From assembly GCF_001293525.1 (NCBI RefSeq), contig NZ_BBYR01000039.1, positions 62,001 through 126,000 of the forward strand: a DNA stretch of 64,000 nt, written 5' to 3'. The stretch is from Pseudideonella sakaiensis. Its GTDB lineage: Bacteria; Pseudomonadota; Gammaproteobacteria; Burkholderiales; Burkholderiaceae_C. The position numbers and the translations under genes were made by a program. Position 1 is the stretch's first letter. The number at the start of each line of letters is the position of its first letter. The notes under the pieces are model-generated. The model had not been told where the DNA came from, made no database searches, and saw only the letters and a program-made list of their open reading frames with translations. Of this stretch, positions 49,747 through 61,469 are shown piece after piece.

Positions 49747-52700
49747 TCAGCGGAAATCGCGGCTGCGGCTGACCAGCCCCTGCAGCAGCGGCGTGTGGTC
49801 GACCAGGCGCGCGGCCACCAGGTGGGTCACCTCGCCCTCGCGCTGCCAGCGGCCGTGCACGGTCAGCAGCCGCGCGCCGATCAGCGCCGTGCGCTGGGCC
49901 TCGGCGACGGCCGGCCAGACGATCACGTTGACGGCGCCGGTGTCGTCCTCCAGCGTGACGAAGATCGTGCCCTTGGCGGTCTGCGGCCGCTGGCGGTGCG
50001 TCACCAGACCGCAGGCGCGCGCGATGCGGCCGTCCGGCAGCGCCTGCAGCTCGGCCGCGGTCTGCACGCGCAGCGCCTCCAGGCGCGGGCGCAGCAGGGC
50101 CAGCGGGTGGCGGTTCAGCGTCAGGCCGAGCGAGCGGTAGTCGGCCAGCAGGTCCTCGCCCTCGCTGGGCGGCGCGAGGTCGGCCAGCGGATCGGCGGCC
50201 GCCGCGTCGCCGAGCAGGGCCGGCGCCGTGGTGTCGATGCCGGCCACCGCCCAGGCGGCGCGGTGGCGGTGGCCGCCGAGGCCGCGCAGCGCATCGGCAT
50301 CGGCCAGCGCCTGCAGCTCGCGGCGATCCAGCCGGGCGCGCCGCGCCAGGTCCTCCACGTCGGCGAAGGGCGCCTCGCGCCGGGCCTGCAGCAGGCGCTC
50401 GCCGGCGGCGGCCGACAGGCCGGCCACGCGGCCCAGGCCCAGGCGCACCGGCAGGCGCGGCGCACCGGGGCCCCAGGGCACGGCCTCGCCGGCCGCGGCG
50501 CGGGCGCGCTGCGCCGCCAGCGCGTCGGGCTCGTAGCCGCTGTCCCAGCCGCTGACGGCCACATCGACCGGGCGCACCACCACGCCGTGGGCACGGGCGT
50601 CGCGCACCAGCTGGGCCGGCGCGTAGAAGCCCAGCGGCTGGCTGTTCAGCAGCGCGCAGAGGAAGGCGTCCGGGTGGTGGCACTTGATCCAGGCGCTGAC
50701 GTAGACGAGCAGTGCGAAGCCGGCCGCATGGCTCTCCGGGAAGCCGTACTCGCCGAAGCCCTCGATCTGCCTGAAGATGCGCTCGGCGAAATCGGCCGCG
50801 TAGCCCTTGGCCTTCATCCGCCCGACCAGCCGCTCGTGGAAGGGGCCGAGGCCGCCCTTGCGCTTCCAGGCCGCCATCGCGCGGCGCAGCTGGTCGGCCT
50901 CGCCGGGCGTGAAGTCGGCCGCCAGGATCGCGATCTGCATCACCTGCTCCTGGAAGATGGGCACGCCGCGGGTGCGCTGCAGCGCCGGCCGCAGCTCGGG
51001 CGGGATGTCGATCGCGGCCTCGGGCTTGTCGCGGTTCGCCAGGTAGGGGTGGACCATGCCGCCCTGGATCGGCCCGGGCCGCACGATCGCCACCTCGATC
51101 ACCAGGTCGTAGTAGTGGCGCGGGCGCAGCCGCGGCAGCATGCTCATCTGCGCGCGGCTCTCGATCTGGAACACGCCGACGGTGTCGGCCGCGCAGATCA
51201 TGTCGTAGGTGGCCTCGTCGATCTGCCCGTCCGCCTCGCGCGCGCCGGGCGCGGGGGCCACGTCCACGGCCGCCGCGTGCGCCGGGTCGCCGTCTGCGCC
51301 GGGGCCTGCGCCCGGGTCGGACGCCGCGTCGCCCTCGGCATCGGCCGCCCCGCCGTCGACGCGGGTGAAGCCGGCGCCGCCGAGGATGCGCGGCATGTCG
51401 ACCACGCTGCCGCACTTGTCGCCGATCAGCGCCAGCGCGCGGCGGATCGCGCTGAGCATGCCCAGCGCCAGCACGTCGACCTTGATCAGGCCCAGGGCCT
51501 CGAGGTCGTCCTTGTCCCACTGGATCACGCTGCGGCCTTCCATCGCCGCGTTCTCCACCGGCACCAGCAGCGCGACCTGCTCCTTCGCGATCACGAAGCC
51601 GCCGGGGTGCTGGCTCAGGTGGCGCGGGAAGCCGACCAGCTGGCCGGTCAGCTCCGACCAGAGGCGGGTCACCGGGGACGCCGGGTCGAAGCCGTTCTCG
51701 CGCAGGCGGTCCGGGTGGATGCCGTGGCCGTCGTACCACTGGTGGGTCTTGGCCACCGCCTCGATGCGCTGCAGGTCGATGCCGAGCGCGCGGCCGACGT
51801 CGCGCAGCGCCGAGCGCGGCCGGTAGCAGATCACCACCGCGGCCAGCGCGGCGCGGTGGCGGCCGTACTTGCGGTAGATGTGCTGGATCACCTCCTCGCG
51901 CCGCTGGTGCTCGAAGTCGACGTCGATGTCCGGCGGCTCGTCGCGCTCCAGGCTGACGAAGCGCTCGAACAGCAGCGAGGCGCGGCGCGGATCGACCTCG
52001 GTGATGTGCAGGCAGTAGCAGACCAGCGAGTTGGCCGCGCTGCCGCGGCCCTGGCAGAGGATGCCCTGCGCGCGCGCCCACGCGACGATGTCGGCCACGG
52101 TCAGGAAGAAGGCCTCGTAGGACTTGCGCGCGATCAGCTCGAGCTCGTGCTCGATCTGGCGCTGCCAGCGCCGCGGCAGGCCCTGCGGGAAGCGGCGTCC
52201 GGCGCCGGCCAGGGTCAGCGCGCGCAGGTGCTCGGCCGGGCTCAGGCCCGGCGGCACCAGCTCCTGCGGGTACTCGTAGCGCAGTTCGGCGAGCGAGAAG
52301 CGGCAGCGCGACGCCAGCCGCACCGCCTCGTCCAGCCAGGCCGCCGGGTAGAGCCGCGCGACCCGGCTGCGCGTGCGCAGGTGCTGCTCGGCGTTCGGCG
52401 CGAGCCCGAGGCCGGCCTCGGCCACGCTGCAGCGCAGCCGCGTCGCGGTCAGCACGTCCTGCAGCGGCTTGCGCGAGCGCAGGTGCATGGTCACGTCGCC
52501 GGCGGCCGCCACCGGCAGCCCGGTGCGCCGCGCGACCTCGAGCAACTGCTCGCGCAGCGCCTCGTCGCCCGGGCGCAGCAGCGACTCGGCCAGCAGCGCG
52601 GCGCGGTCGTCGAACCAGGTGCGCAGCCACATGGCCTGGGCGTAGAGCGCCTCGAGCGGCTCGTCGGGCTGCGGCACGAGCAGCACCAGGCAGCCCGGCA

Positions 52701-53097
52701 GGCCGGCGAGCATCGGCGCGTCCGGCACGCGGCCTTCCAGGTCGCCCGGGTGCGCGAGGTAGCTGCCCTTGGCCGCGCGCCGGCGCGCCACCGTGATCCA
52801 GCGCGAGAGGTTGCCGTAGCCGCGGCGGTCCTGCGCGAGCACGACCAGGCGGGCATGCGGGGCGCCGTCGGGCCGCTGCAGCCGCAGCTCGCTGCCGATC
52901 ACCAGGTGCAGGCCGCAGCGCTGCGCCTCGCCGTGCGCCCGCACTACGCCGGCCAGCGAGCATTCGTCGGTCAGCGCGAGCGCGGCATAGCCCAGCCGGT
53001 GGGCGCGCGCCACCAGTTCCTCGGGGTGCGAGGCCCCGCAGAGGAAGCTGAAGTTGCTGCGGCAATGCAGCTCGGCGTAGGCAGGCAGGGCCGACAT
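49747..53097 (-). CDS. dnaE2: Error-prone DNA polymerase DnaE2
   Basis: C-family polymerase of 1116 aa for SOS mutagenesis. The N-terminal PHP domain starts YAELHCRSNFSFLCGASHPEEL. The palm Asp residues lie in PDIDVDFEHQRREEV. Other DnaE2 stretches include LSQHPGGFVIAKEQV, GVFQIESRAQMSMLPRLRP and YGFPESHAAGFALLVY, and an OB-fold (TGAVNVIVWPAV) lies near the C-terminus. Start ATG 53097 is chosen because the alternative ATG at 53124 lies inside the LexA box. A low-complexity Ala/Gly/Asp/Pro insertion occupies about residues 580-625. ImuA and ImuB are not adjacent. Confidence 0.95.
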   Translation of the reverse strand: MSALPAYAELHCRSNFSFLCGASHPEELVARAHRLGYAALALTDECSLAGVVRAHGEAQRCGLHLVIGSELRLQRPDGAPHARLVVLAQDRRGYGNLSRWITVARRRAAKGSYLAHPGDLEGRVPDAPMLAGLPGCLVLLVPQPDEPLEALYAQAMWLRTWFDDRAALLAESLLRPGDEALREQLLEVARRTGLPVAAAGDVTMHLRSRKPLQDVLTATRLRCSVAEAGLGLAPNAEQHLRTRSRVARLYPAAWLDEAVRLASRCRFSLAELRYEYPQELVPPGLSPAEHLRALTLAGAGRRFPQGLPRRWQRQIEHELELIARKSYEAFFLTVADIVAWARAQGILCQGRGSAANSLVCYCLHITEVDPRRASLLFERFVSLERDEPPDIDVDFEHQRREEVIQHIYRKYGRHRAALAAVVICYRPRSALRDVGRALGIDLQRIEAVAKTHQWYDGHGIHPDRLRENGFDPASPVTRLWSELTGQLVGFPRHLSQHPGGFVIAKEQVALLVPVENAAMEGRSVIQWDKDDLEALGLIKVDVLALGMLSAIRRALALIGDKCGSVVDMPRILGGAGFTRVDGGAADAEGDAASDPGAGPGADGDPAHAAAVDVAPAPGAREADGQIDEATYDMICAADTVGVFQIESRAQMSMLPRLRPRHYYDLVIEVAIVRPGPIQGGMVHPYLANRDKPEAAIDIPPELRPALQRTRGVPIFQEQVMQIAILAADFTPGEADQLRRAMAAWKRKGGLGPFHERLVGRMKAKGYAADFAERIFRQIEGFGEYGFPESHAAGFALLVYVSAWIKCHHPDAFLCALLNSQPLGFYAPAQLVRDARAHGVVVRPVDVAVSGWDSGYEPDALAAQRARAAAGEAVPWGPGAPRLPVRLGLGRVAGLSAAAGERLLQARREAPFADVEDLARRARLDRRELQALADADALRGLGGHRHRAAWAVAGIDTTAPALLGDAAAADPLADLAPPSEGEDLLADYRSLGLTLNRHPLALLRPRLEALRVQTAAELQALPDGRIARACGLVTHRQRPQTAKGTIFVTLEDDTGAVNVIVWPAVAEAQRTALIGARLLTVHGRWQREGEVTHLVAARLVDHTPLLQGLVSRSRDFR

Positions 53098-53112
53098 GGC
53101 AGGCTCGATGCA

Positions 53113-53128
53113 CTGTATTTTCATACAG
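53113..53128 (-). promoter_or_regulatory. LexA (SOS) box of dnaE2
   Basis: CTGTATTTTCATACAG matches the CTGT-N8-ACAG SOS consensus with perfect half-sites, 15 bp upstream of the chosen dnaE2 start. It predicts LexA repression and DNA-damage induction. Confidence 0.85.
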
Positions 53129-53149
53129 CATCGACGCGCCGGACCCCAG

Positions 53150-53294
53150 AAAGCACAAACCCCCTCCCGGCACGAGGCCGGGAGGGGGCCGGGCGGACGG
53201 GGCCGCCGTTTCGGAGCTCCGGAGGGTGAGGGTCCGGGGCCCCTGACGCGCAGAAGACTGCGCCGTCGGTGGGTGTCTGCCGTGCAGACGCCTC
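53150..53294 (-). ncRNA. Candidate structured small RNA upstream of dnaE2
   Basis: Read on the minus strand, this gene-free stretch holds consecutive strong hairpins: GGCGTCTGC-ACG-GCAGACACC (53292-53272, with one wobble), CTGCG/CGCAG plus outer GACG/CGTC (53267-53245, one bulge), a CGGAGCTCCG palindrome, and a perfect 12-bp stem (53188-53160) followed by TTTGTGCTTT. A possible promoter, TTGTCG-N17-TAACTT (53324-53296), lies just upstream. No open frame with a start and ribosome-binding site is evident. The T-run is interrupted, so terminator function is tentative. No known RNA family was recognised. Confidence 0.35.
53160..53188 (-). terminator. Strong hairpin, possible terminator
   Basis: A perfect 12-bp stem CCCCCTCCCGGC/GCCGGGAGGGGG with a 5-nt loop. 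The minus-strand 3' side continues TTTGTGCTTT. It would end a minus-strand transcript just before the dnaE2 SOS promoter. Confidence 0.45.
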
Positions 53295-53513
53295 TAAGTT
53301 ACGCCGACTCGGGCCCGGCGACAAGCCCTTTCTGTTGCCAGCGGGGTCTTGCGGGCGGCACGCGCCAACCCGGCCCCGTCGACCCTCGGCCGAAGGCCCT
53401 CGCGGTGTCAGAATCCGCGTTGGACCACGAACGCGCAACGCTGCGACGCAGCGGGCGGCCCGCAGCGGGCACTGCGCACACGCCGAGCCCGGGCGAGGAG
53501 GCCCGCCGACACC

Positions 53514-55904
<2,391 letters not shown>

Positions 55905-55927
55905 ACCCCGGGACGAGGAGACATGCG

Positions 55928-57037
55928 ATGACGACGATCCGCACCGCCGGCGCTCGCGCGCCCAGCCGCGCGGGCCGCCCGGTCCGCGTGCCGGCCGGCG
56001 CCGCCGGCCTGCTGGCCGCGGCGCTGCTGGCCGCCTGCAGCAGCGCGCCACCGGCCCCCGAGCCGACCGCGCCGCCGGTGGCTGCGCCGAGCCCGCGCCC
56101 GGCCCCGGTGGCCGCCGACGACGCGCTGCGGCCCGGCGTGCTCGGCCGCAACGAGCGCTTCCTGGTCTACCTGCCGCGCGCCGGCGAGACCCTGCGCGGC
56201 ATCGCCGCGCAGTTCCTCGGCAGCGAGGACCGCGCGTGGATGATCGGCGAGGCCAATGACCTCGCTGCGCCCGAGCCGGGCCTGCCGCTGATCGTGCCGC
56301 TGAAGCCGCTGAACCCGATCGGCGTGACCGCGGAGGCCTACCAGACGGTGCCGATCCTCTGCTACCACCGCTTCGGCGGCGCGCCGAACAAGATGTCGGT
56401 CTCGCCCGGCAACTTCGCGGCCCAGCTCGACTGGCTGGCGAAGAACGGCTACACGGTGATCCGCCTGTCGCAGCTGATGGGCTTCCTGCAGGGGCGCGAG
56501 GCGCTGCCGAAGCGCTCGGTCGTGATCACCATCGACGATGGCTACGAATCGACCTACCGGCACGCGCTGCCGGCGCTGCGCAAGCACAACTTCCCGGCCA
56601 CGCTGTTCGTCTACACCGACTTCATCGGCGCCGGCGACGCGGTGACCTGGCCGCAGATGCAGGAGCTGGTGTCCTCGGGCCTGGTCGACATCCAGGCGCA
56701 TTCCAAGTCGCACCGCAACCTGATCGAGCGCCAGGCCGGCGAGACCGACGAGCGCTACCGGCAGAACCTCGACGCCGAGGCCCGCGTGCCGCGCGAGGTG
56801 CTGGAGAAGCGCCTGCCGGTGCAGGTGCGCCATTACGCCTACCCCTACGGCGACACCAACGAGGCGATGCTGGACGTGCTGGCGCGCCAGAAATACGAGC
56901 TCGCCGTGACCGTCAACCCCGGCGGCAACGGCTTCTTCGCGCAACCGATGATGCTGCGGCGGACGATGATCTTCGGCGACCACGACATCGAGGCCTTCAA
57001 GGCCAAGCTGCAGATCAGCCGGGCGGTGACGCCATGA
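55928..57037 (+). CDS. Polysaccharide deacetylase family lipoprotein
   Basis: 369-aa protein with a lipoprotein signal (LLAAALLAACSSAPP). A LysM-like segment follows (FLVYLPRAGETLRGIAAQFL, about 75-95), then a NodB/polysaccharide deacetylase domain: VPILCYHRFG, VVITIDDGYESTY (metal Asp), DIQAHSKSHRNL (metal His) and HYAYPYGDTNEAML. It probably acts on peptidoglycan or an exopolysaccharide in the periplasm. The start is ATG 55928 with GAGGAG upstream, 23 bp after the kinase stop. Confidence 0.88.
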   Translation: MTTIRTAGARAPSRAGRPVRVPAGAAGLLAAALLAACSSAPPAPEPTAPPVAAPSPRPAPVAADDALRPGVLGRNERFLVYLPRAGETLRGIAAQFLGSEDRAWMIGEANDLAAPEPGLPLIVPLKPLNPIGVTAEAYQTVPILCYHRFGGAPNKMSVSPGNFAAQLDWLAKNGYTVIRLSQLMGFLQGREALPKRSVVITIDDGYESTYRHALPALRKHNFPATLFVYTDFIGAGDAVTWPQMQELVSSGLVDIQAHSKSHRNLIERQAGETDERYRQNLDAEARVPREVLEKRLPVQVRHYAYPYGDTNEAMLDVLARQKYELAVTVNPGGNGFFAQPMMLRRTMIFGDHDIEAFKAKLQISRAVTP

Positions 57038-57093
57038 GCGCGCCGGGCCGCCCCAAGGGCGAAGACCGGAGTGCGCAGCGCGGAGGACGTCCG

Positions 57094-58059
57094 ATGAGCG
57101 CGCCGGGATACCCCGCAACGCTGTCGCGGGCGCGGGGCCCGGCCCCGCTGTTCGCGCTGCTGGCCGCCGCGGTGCTGGCCGGCTGCGCGAGCGCCCCGCC
57201 CGAGGCGCCGGCGCCCGCGGCGCCGGCCGCCCCGCCGCCGGCGCCGCAGGTGGAACTGCCGCCGCAGCCCACGGCCTACGAACTGCGGCAGCGCGAGCGC
57301 GCGACGGCGCTGGCGCGCGAGGGCCGGCTGGCGGATGCGGCGCTGGTCTGGGAGACGCTGGCCACGATCCGGCCGGGCGTCGCGGCCTACCGAGAGCGCC
57401 TGGCCGAGGTGAACCGCCAGATCGAGCTCGGCGTCACCGAGCGGGTGCAGCGGGCCGAGCAGGAGGCCGCGCGCGGCCGCCTGGACGCCGCGATGCAGCA
57501 GTACCTCGCCGCGCTGGCGCTGCAGCCCGACAACGGCCGCGTCGCCGATGCGTTGCGCAGCATCGAGCGCGAGCGCAACAAGCGCAGCTTCCTCGGCAAG
57601 CTGTCGCGCAACACGCTGACCCGCGCCGCGATGGCCGATGCCGAGGTGGCCAGCGCGGCACCGGCCGGCGATGCGCCGGTCGATGCGGCCGCGAGCAACG
57701 TCACCGAGCATGCGGCGCTGCTGGCCGGCCAGGGCGAATGGGACGAGGCGATCCGCCTGCTCGAGCAGCGGCTGAAGCAGCAGCGCCGGGACGACGCAGC
57801 CCGCGTGCTGCTCGCCGACGTCTATTTCCAGAAGGCGGAGTCGCTGCTGCCGCGCCAGCGCGCGGCGGCGATCGCGCTGATCGAGCGCAGCGCGCGGCTG
57901 GATCCGAAGCATCCGCGCGCCGCGCAGCGGCTGCGCGAACTGCGCCCGGCGCCGGCGGTGGCGCCAGCGGTGGCCGCGCCAGCGCCCGCGGCGGCGCCCG
58001 GGCTCACGCCGGCCGCGGCGACCCTGGTCGCACCGGCCGCCAGCGCGCCGAAGCGCTGA
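57094..58059 (+). CDS. TPR-repeat lipoprotein
   Basis: 321-aa protein with lipobox AVLAGCASAPP and a Pro/Ala linker. TPR-like helices occur at about 70-275 (RERATALAREGRLADAALVW, AALLAGQGEWDEAIRLLEQRL, VLLADVYFQKAESLLP). ATG 57094 is preferred because GGAGGA precedes it; an in-frame ATG at 57034 overlaps the deacetylase stop and would put 20 extra residues before the signal. It probably scaffolds envelope proteins. It is third in the kinase gene group. Confidence 0.82.
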   Translation: MSAPGYPATLSRARGPAPLFALLAAAVLAGCASAPPEAPAPAAPAAPPPAPQVELPPQPTAYELRQRERATALAREGRLADAALVWETLATIRPGVAAYRERLAEVNRQIELGVTERVQRAEQEAARGRLDAAMQQYLAALALQPDNGRVADALRSIERERNKRSFLGKLSRNTLTRAAMADAEVASAAPAGDAPVDAAASNVTEHAALLAGQGEWDEAIRLLEQRLKQQRRDDAARVLLADVYFQKAESLLPRQRAAAIALIERSARLDPKHPRAAQRLRELRPAPAVAPAVAAPAPAAAPGLTPAAATLVAPAASAPKR

Positions 58060-58131
58060 CACCGCGGCGGGCCGGGCGCCCGCCTGTGCACGCAGGCCGA
58101 GCGCCGCGCGGCGTTGCCGCGCGGCGCAGCC

Positions 58132-59109
58132 TCACTTGCCGAGGCCCTTCAGCTTTTCCTGCAGGCTCAGTGCACGCTGGCGTTCCAGGCGCGCCGTCTC
58201 GTTGCCGGGGTCCAGCTCCAGCACCCGGTCCCAGTTGCGGATCGAGCCGTCCAGGTCCTGCCGCGCCATCGCCGAGCGGGCGATCGTCGCGTGCTTCTGC
58301 ACCAGCTTGCGGCGCACCTCGGTCACCTTCGCCGACGCGCCGGCCTGGTCCATGCCGGCGGCGCGGGTGTACTCCGACAGCGCACGGTCCAGGTCGCCGC
58401 CGCGTTCGGCCTGCTCGCCGGCCCGCATCGCGCGCTGGCCCGCCGAAGGCTCGGCAGGCGCAGGCGGCGCGGCCACGGGGGCGGGCGCCGGGGCCGGCGT
58501 GGCCGCCGGCGTCGGGGCCGGCGCCGGCGCGGCGCGCGGCGGCGCCGGCGGCTCGCGGTCGGCCCCGGGCGGCGGCGCCTTGCCCGGAATGCGGATCACC
58601 TGGCCCGCGGCCACCTGCCGCGGCACCTTGATGTCGTTGTAGCGGGCCAGCAGGTAGAACGAGAAGATGTCGTTCAGGAAGCGGCCGGCGATGCGCGACA
58701 GCGTGTCGGTCGGGCGCACCGTGTAGGCGAAGGACTCGCGGCCGAGCGCCGCCTGCGGGTCGACCGTGATCTGGCGCTGCAGGCTCTGCGCGAGCCGGTT
58801 CGCCGGGTCGGCAGCCAGCGCGGCGCTGATCTCCTGGCGCGCCTGGTCCTCGTTGCCGGCCTCGAGCATTTCCACCGCCGCCATCGCCAGCTTCTGGGCC
58901 TGGGCCTGCTGCGCCGGCGTCGCAGGCGCCTGGACGACCGGCGGCGGCGGCGCGACCGGCTCCGGCGGCGGGGCCGGCGTCGGCTCCGGCAGCGGCGCGG
59001 GCGCCTGCACCGGGGGGGGCGGCGGGGGCGGGGGCGGCGGCGGCGTCGCGCAGCCGGCCATCACGGCAACGGCGGACGCGAGCAGGACGAGACGCATGGA
59101 CGGCGACAT
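58132..59109 (-). CDS. LysM and TPR domain lipoprotein
   Basis: 325-aa protein with lipobox AVAVMAGCATPP followed by eleven or so consecutive Pro residues. A TPR-like region (KLAMAAVEMLEAGNEDQARQ, AADPANRLAQSLQRQ) leads to a LysM peptidoglycan-binding domain (FAYTVRPTDTLSRIAGRFL, VPRQVAAGQVIRIPG). An Ala/Pro linker and C-terminal TPR helices (GGDLDRALSEYTRA, RNWDRVLELDPGNETA) follow. Two starts are possible, ATG 59109 and ATG 59097; both keep the signal. It is convergent with the TPR lipoprotein gene. Confidence 0.85.
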   Translation of the reverse strand: MSPSMRLVLLASAVAVMAGCATPPPPPPPPPPPVQAPAPLPEPTPAPPPEPVAPPPPVVQAPATPAQQAQAQKLAMAAVEMLEAGNEDQARQEISAALAADPANRLAQSLQRQITVDPQAALGRESFAYTVRPTDTLSRIAGRFLNDIFSFYLLARYNDIKVPRQVAAGQVIRIPGKAPPPGADREPPAPPRAAPAPAPTPAATPAPAPAPVAAPPAPAEPSAGQRAMRAGEQAERGGDLDRALSEYTRAAGMDQAGASAKVTEVRRKLVQKHATIARSAMARQDLDGSIRNWDRVLELDPGNETARLERQRALSLQEKLKGLGK

Positions 59110-59351
59110 GGGATGGGGGTCGGGTTGGGCACCGCGTGGACCGGCGGGCGAACGGGCGCCCGGCTCGCCGCCAGCGGCTCTGCAAGAGGCCCCGCCGTCG
59201 GCATGGCCCCGAATTATCCGCTGCGGCCGCGCGCGGCGCCAAGGCCGTCGGAGCCGGGCCCCGGCGCGGCGCAGCGCGGCGCGTGCCGCGCCGGCCGCCC
59301 CGCCCGCCCCGGCCGCAGGGACCCCGCGCGGCGCGCCCCTACACTCGGCCG

Positions 59352-60875
59352 ATGAACCCCGATCGCCCGCGCCCCACGCCGCGGCGCGCCGTTCGATGGC
59401 GCACCCGCGCGGCCTGGCAGGCGCTGCTGCTGGCAAGCGGCAGCCTGCTGGCCGCGGCGGCCGCGGCCGCGCCCCCCGCCCTGCCGCCGTTCGACCAGTG
59501 CATCGCCCAGCTGCGCCGCGCGCTGCCGCGCCACCCCGAGGTCTCGGCGCGCACCTTCGAGGCCCAGGTGCGCGAGGCCCGCGACCTGCGCCCCCCCGTG
59601 TCGGGCCTGGCGCGCAACCAGCCGGAGTTCGTGCTGCCGGTGTGGGAGTACGTCGCGCGCCTGGTCGACGAGCGGCGCATCGCCGACGGCCGGGCGCTGG
59701 CCACCGAGGACGCGGCGATGCTCGGCCGCGTCGCCGCGGCGCGCGGGGTCGAGGCGCCGACGCTGCTGGCGATCTTCGGCGTCGAGAGCGACTACGGCCG
59801 CAACCGCGACCGCCACAAGGTGGTCGACGCGACGCTGGCCCGCGCCTGCCTCGCCCCGGGACAGCGCGAGCGCGAGGCGCAGTTCTTCGCCGCGCTCTGG
59901 CTGCTGCAGGAGGGCCATGTCGCGCCGGAGGGCTTCGTCGGCTCCTGGGCCGGGGCCTTCGGCCTGACGCAGTTCATGCCGGCCACGCACCAGCGCCACA
60001 TGGCCGATGGCGACGGCGACGGCCGGGTGGACACCTTCGGCAGCCGCGCCGACGCGCTCGCCACCACCGCGCACTACCTTGCATCCGTCGGCTGGCGCGA
60101 CGGCCTGCCCTGGGGACTCGAGGTGGTGGCGCCGCGCGACGTGGCGCGGCTGCACAGCGCGGTCGAGCGCGAGCACGCCTGCCTGGCCCGTGGCACCGAG
60201 CCCGGCGCGCGCTGCCGGCGGCTGCAGGACTGGGCCGCGCTCGGCGTGGTGCGCGCCGACGGCCGCCCGCTGGCCGACGCCGGCCCGCGCTGGCCCGGCT
60301 GGCACGCCGGCACGACGCTGGCGCTGCTGACGCCGGCCGGGCCGCAGGGGCCGGCCTGGCTGGTCGGCGGCAACTTCCAGGCGCTGTGGCACTACAACCG
60401 GTCCGACGCCTATGCGCTGTCGGTCGGCCTGCTGTCGGATGCGCTGCGCGGCGACCCGCCGCTGCAGGCCGCGTGGCCGACCGAGGAGGCCCGGCTGCTG
60501 CTGACGCGCAGCGGGCTGACCGAGCTGCAGTCGCTGCTGCGCGCGGCCGGCCACTGCGAGGTGGCGGCGGACGGCTACGACGGGCCGATCACGCGCGAGG
60601 CGCTGCGCCGCGAGGAACGGCGCCGCGGCTGGCTGGAAACCGGCCGGCCGACGACGACGCTGCTGCAGGCGCTGCGCGACGCGCCCGCGCCCGCGGCCGG
60701 CGCGGCGGCTGCCGCCTGCGAGGACCCCGCGGCGCCACCGGCATCGGCGACCCCGGCGGCGGAACCACCGGCGCCGCCGCCGCTGCCGACGCCAGAGCCG
60801 GCACCCGTGCCGGAGCCCGCCCCTGCGCCGGCGCCAGTCCCCGCGCCCGCGTCCACCGGCACCGCAGCCAGCTGA
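59352..60875 (+). CDS. Lytic murein transglycosylase, MltB family
   Basis: 507-aa periplasmic peptidoglycan-cleaving enzyme. A signal sequence (LLLASGSLLAAAAAAAPP) is followed by the MltB/SLT_2 domain with catalytic Glu in LLAIFGVESDYGRNRDRHKV. ASVGWRDGLPWG and GGNFQALWHYNRSDAYALSVGLLSD are also present. A peptidoglycan-binding domain (SGLTELQSLLRAAGHCEVAADGYDG) and a long Pro/Ala tail close it. The LysM lipoprotein is divergent, 242 bp away. Confidence 0.92.
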   Translation: MNPDRPRPTPRRAVRWRTRAAWQALLLASGSLLAAAAAAAPPALPPFDQCIAQLRRALPRHPEVSARTFEAQVREARDLRPPVSGLARNQPEFVLPVWEYVARLVDERRIADGRALATEDAAMLGRVAAARGVEAPTLLAIFGVESDYGRNRDRHKVVDATLARACLAPGQREREAQFFAALWLLQEGHVAPEGFVGSWAGAFGLTQFMPATHQRHMADGDGDGRVDTFGSRADALATTAHYLASVGWRDGLPWGLEVVAPRDVARLHSAVEREHACLARGTEPGARCRRLQDWAALGVVRADGRPLADAGPRWPGWHAGTTLALLTPAGPQGPAWLVGGNFQALWHYNRSDAYALSVGLLSDALRGDPPLQAAWPTEEARLLLTRSGLTELQSLLRAAGHCEVAADGYDGPITREALRREERRRGWLETGRPTTTLLQALRDAPAPAAGAAAAACEDPAAPPASATPAAEPPAPPPLPTPEPAPVPEPAPAPAPVPAPASTGTAAS

Positions 60876-60911
60876 CGACCGGTCCGGCGGGCCTCGCGGA
60901 GGCCGAGGGTT

Positions 60912-61469
60912 TCAGCCGGCGCCGGGCCGCATCAGCCCGGCGTAGAGGCCCGGCCAGGACCCCGGGATCGGCACCGCGCCGGCCACGCGCGCGAAGAAGT
61001 CGACCGGGCCGGCGGCACCGACCACCGCATAGGCGTAGCCGGCGCGTCGCATGTCGTCCAGCGTCGCGTGCAGCAGCGCCGCGCCGACGCCGCGGCCCCG
61101 TCCGGCCTCGGCCACGCCGATCGGGCCGAACAGGCCGCGCGCCGTCGCGTCGTAGCAGGCGAAGCCGAGCGGCGCGCCGCCCTCCACCGCGACGAACAGC
61201 GTGACCGGCCGCTGCCCGAGCGCGACGCCGGCCTCGCTCGCCCAGCCGGGGCCGAAGCGCGCCGCCACCCAGTCGGCCACCAGCCCATGCTCCGGTCCGA
61301 TCGGCCGGCGCAGCGTGACGCCGGGCACCGCCGGGGGCGCCGGCGGCAGCGCGTACAGCCGCACCAGCAGGTCCTGCGGCGGCGGGCGGGCGGCGGCCGC
61401 CGCCGGCGGGTCGCCGACCTCGGTCCGCGGCGCCGGCGCGTCGCCCGCGCGGCGGTCCGGCGGTCTCAC
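60912..61469 (-). CDS. GNAT-family N-acetyltransferase
   Basis: 185-aa protein with motif A in [21 protein letters not shown] (R/QxxGxG) and a late [20 protein letters not shown] segment. It starts at GTG 61469, overlapping the ubiD stop (GTGA); the first 40 residues are Ala/Pro-rich. Substrate unknown. It is translationally coupled to ubiD. Confidence 0.82.
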   Translation of the reverse strand: MRPPDRRAGDAPAPRTEVGDPPAAAAARPPPQDLLVRLYALPPAPPAVPGVTLRRPIGPEHGLVADWVAARFGPGWASEAGVALGQRPVTLFVAVEGGAPLGFACYDATARGLFGPIGVAEAGRGRGVGAALLHATLDDMRRAGYAYAVVGAAGPVDFFARVAGAVPIPGSWPGLYAGLMRPGAG

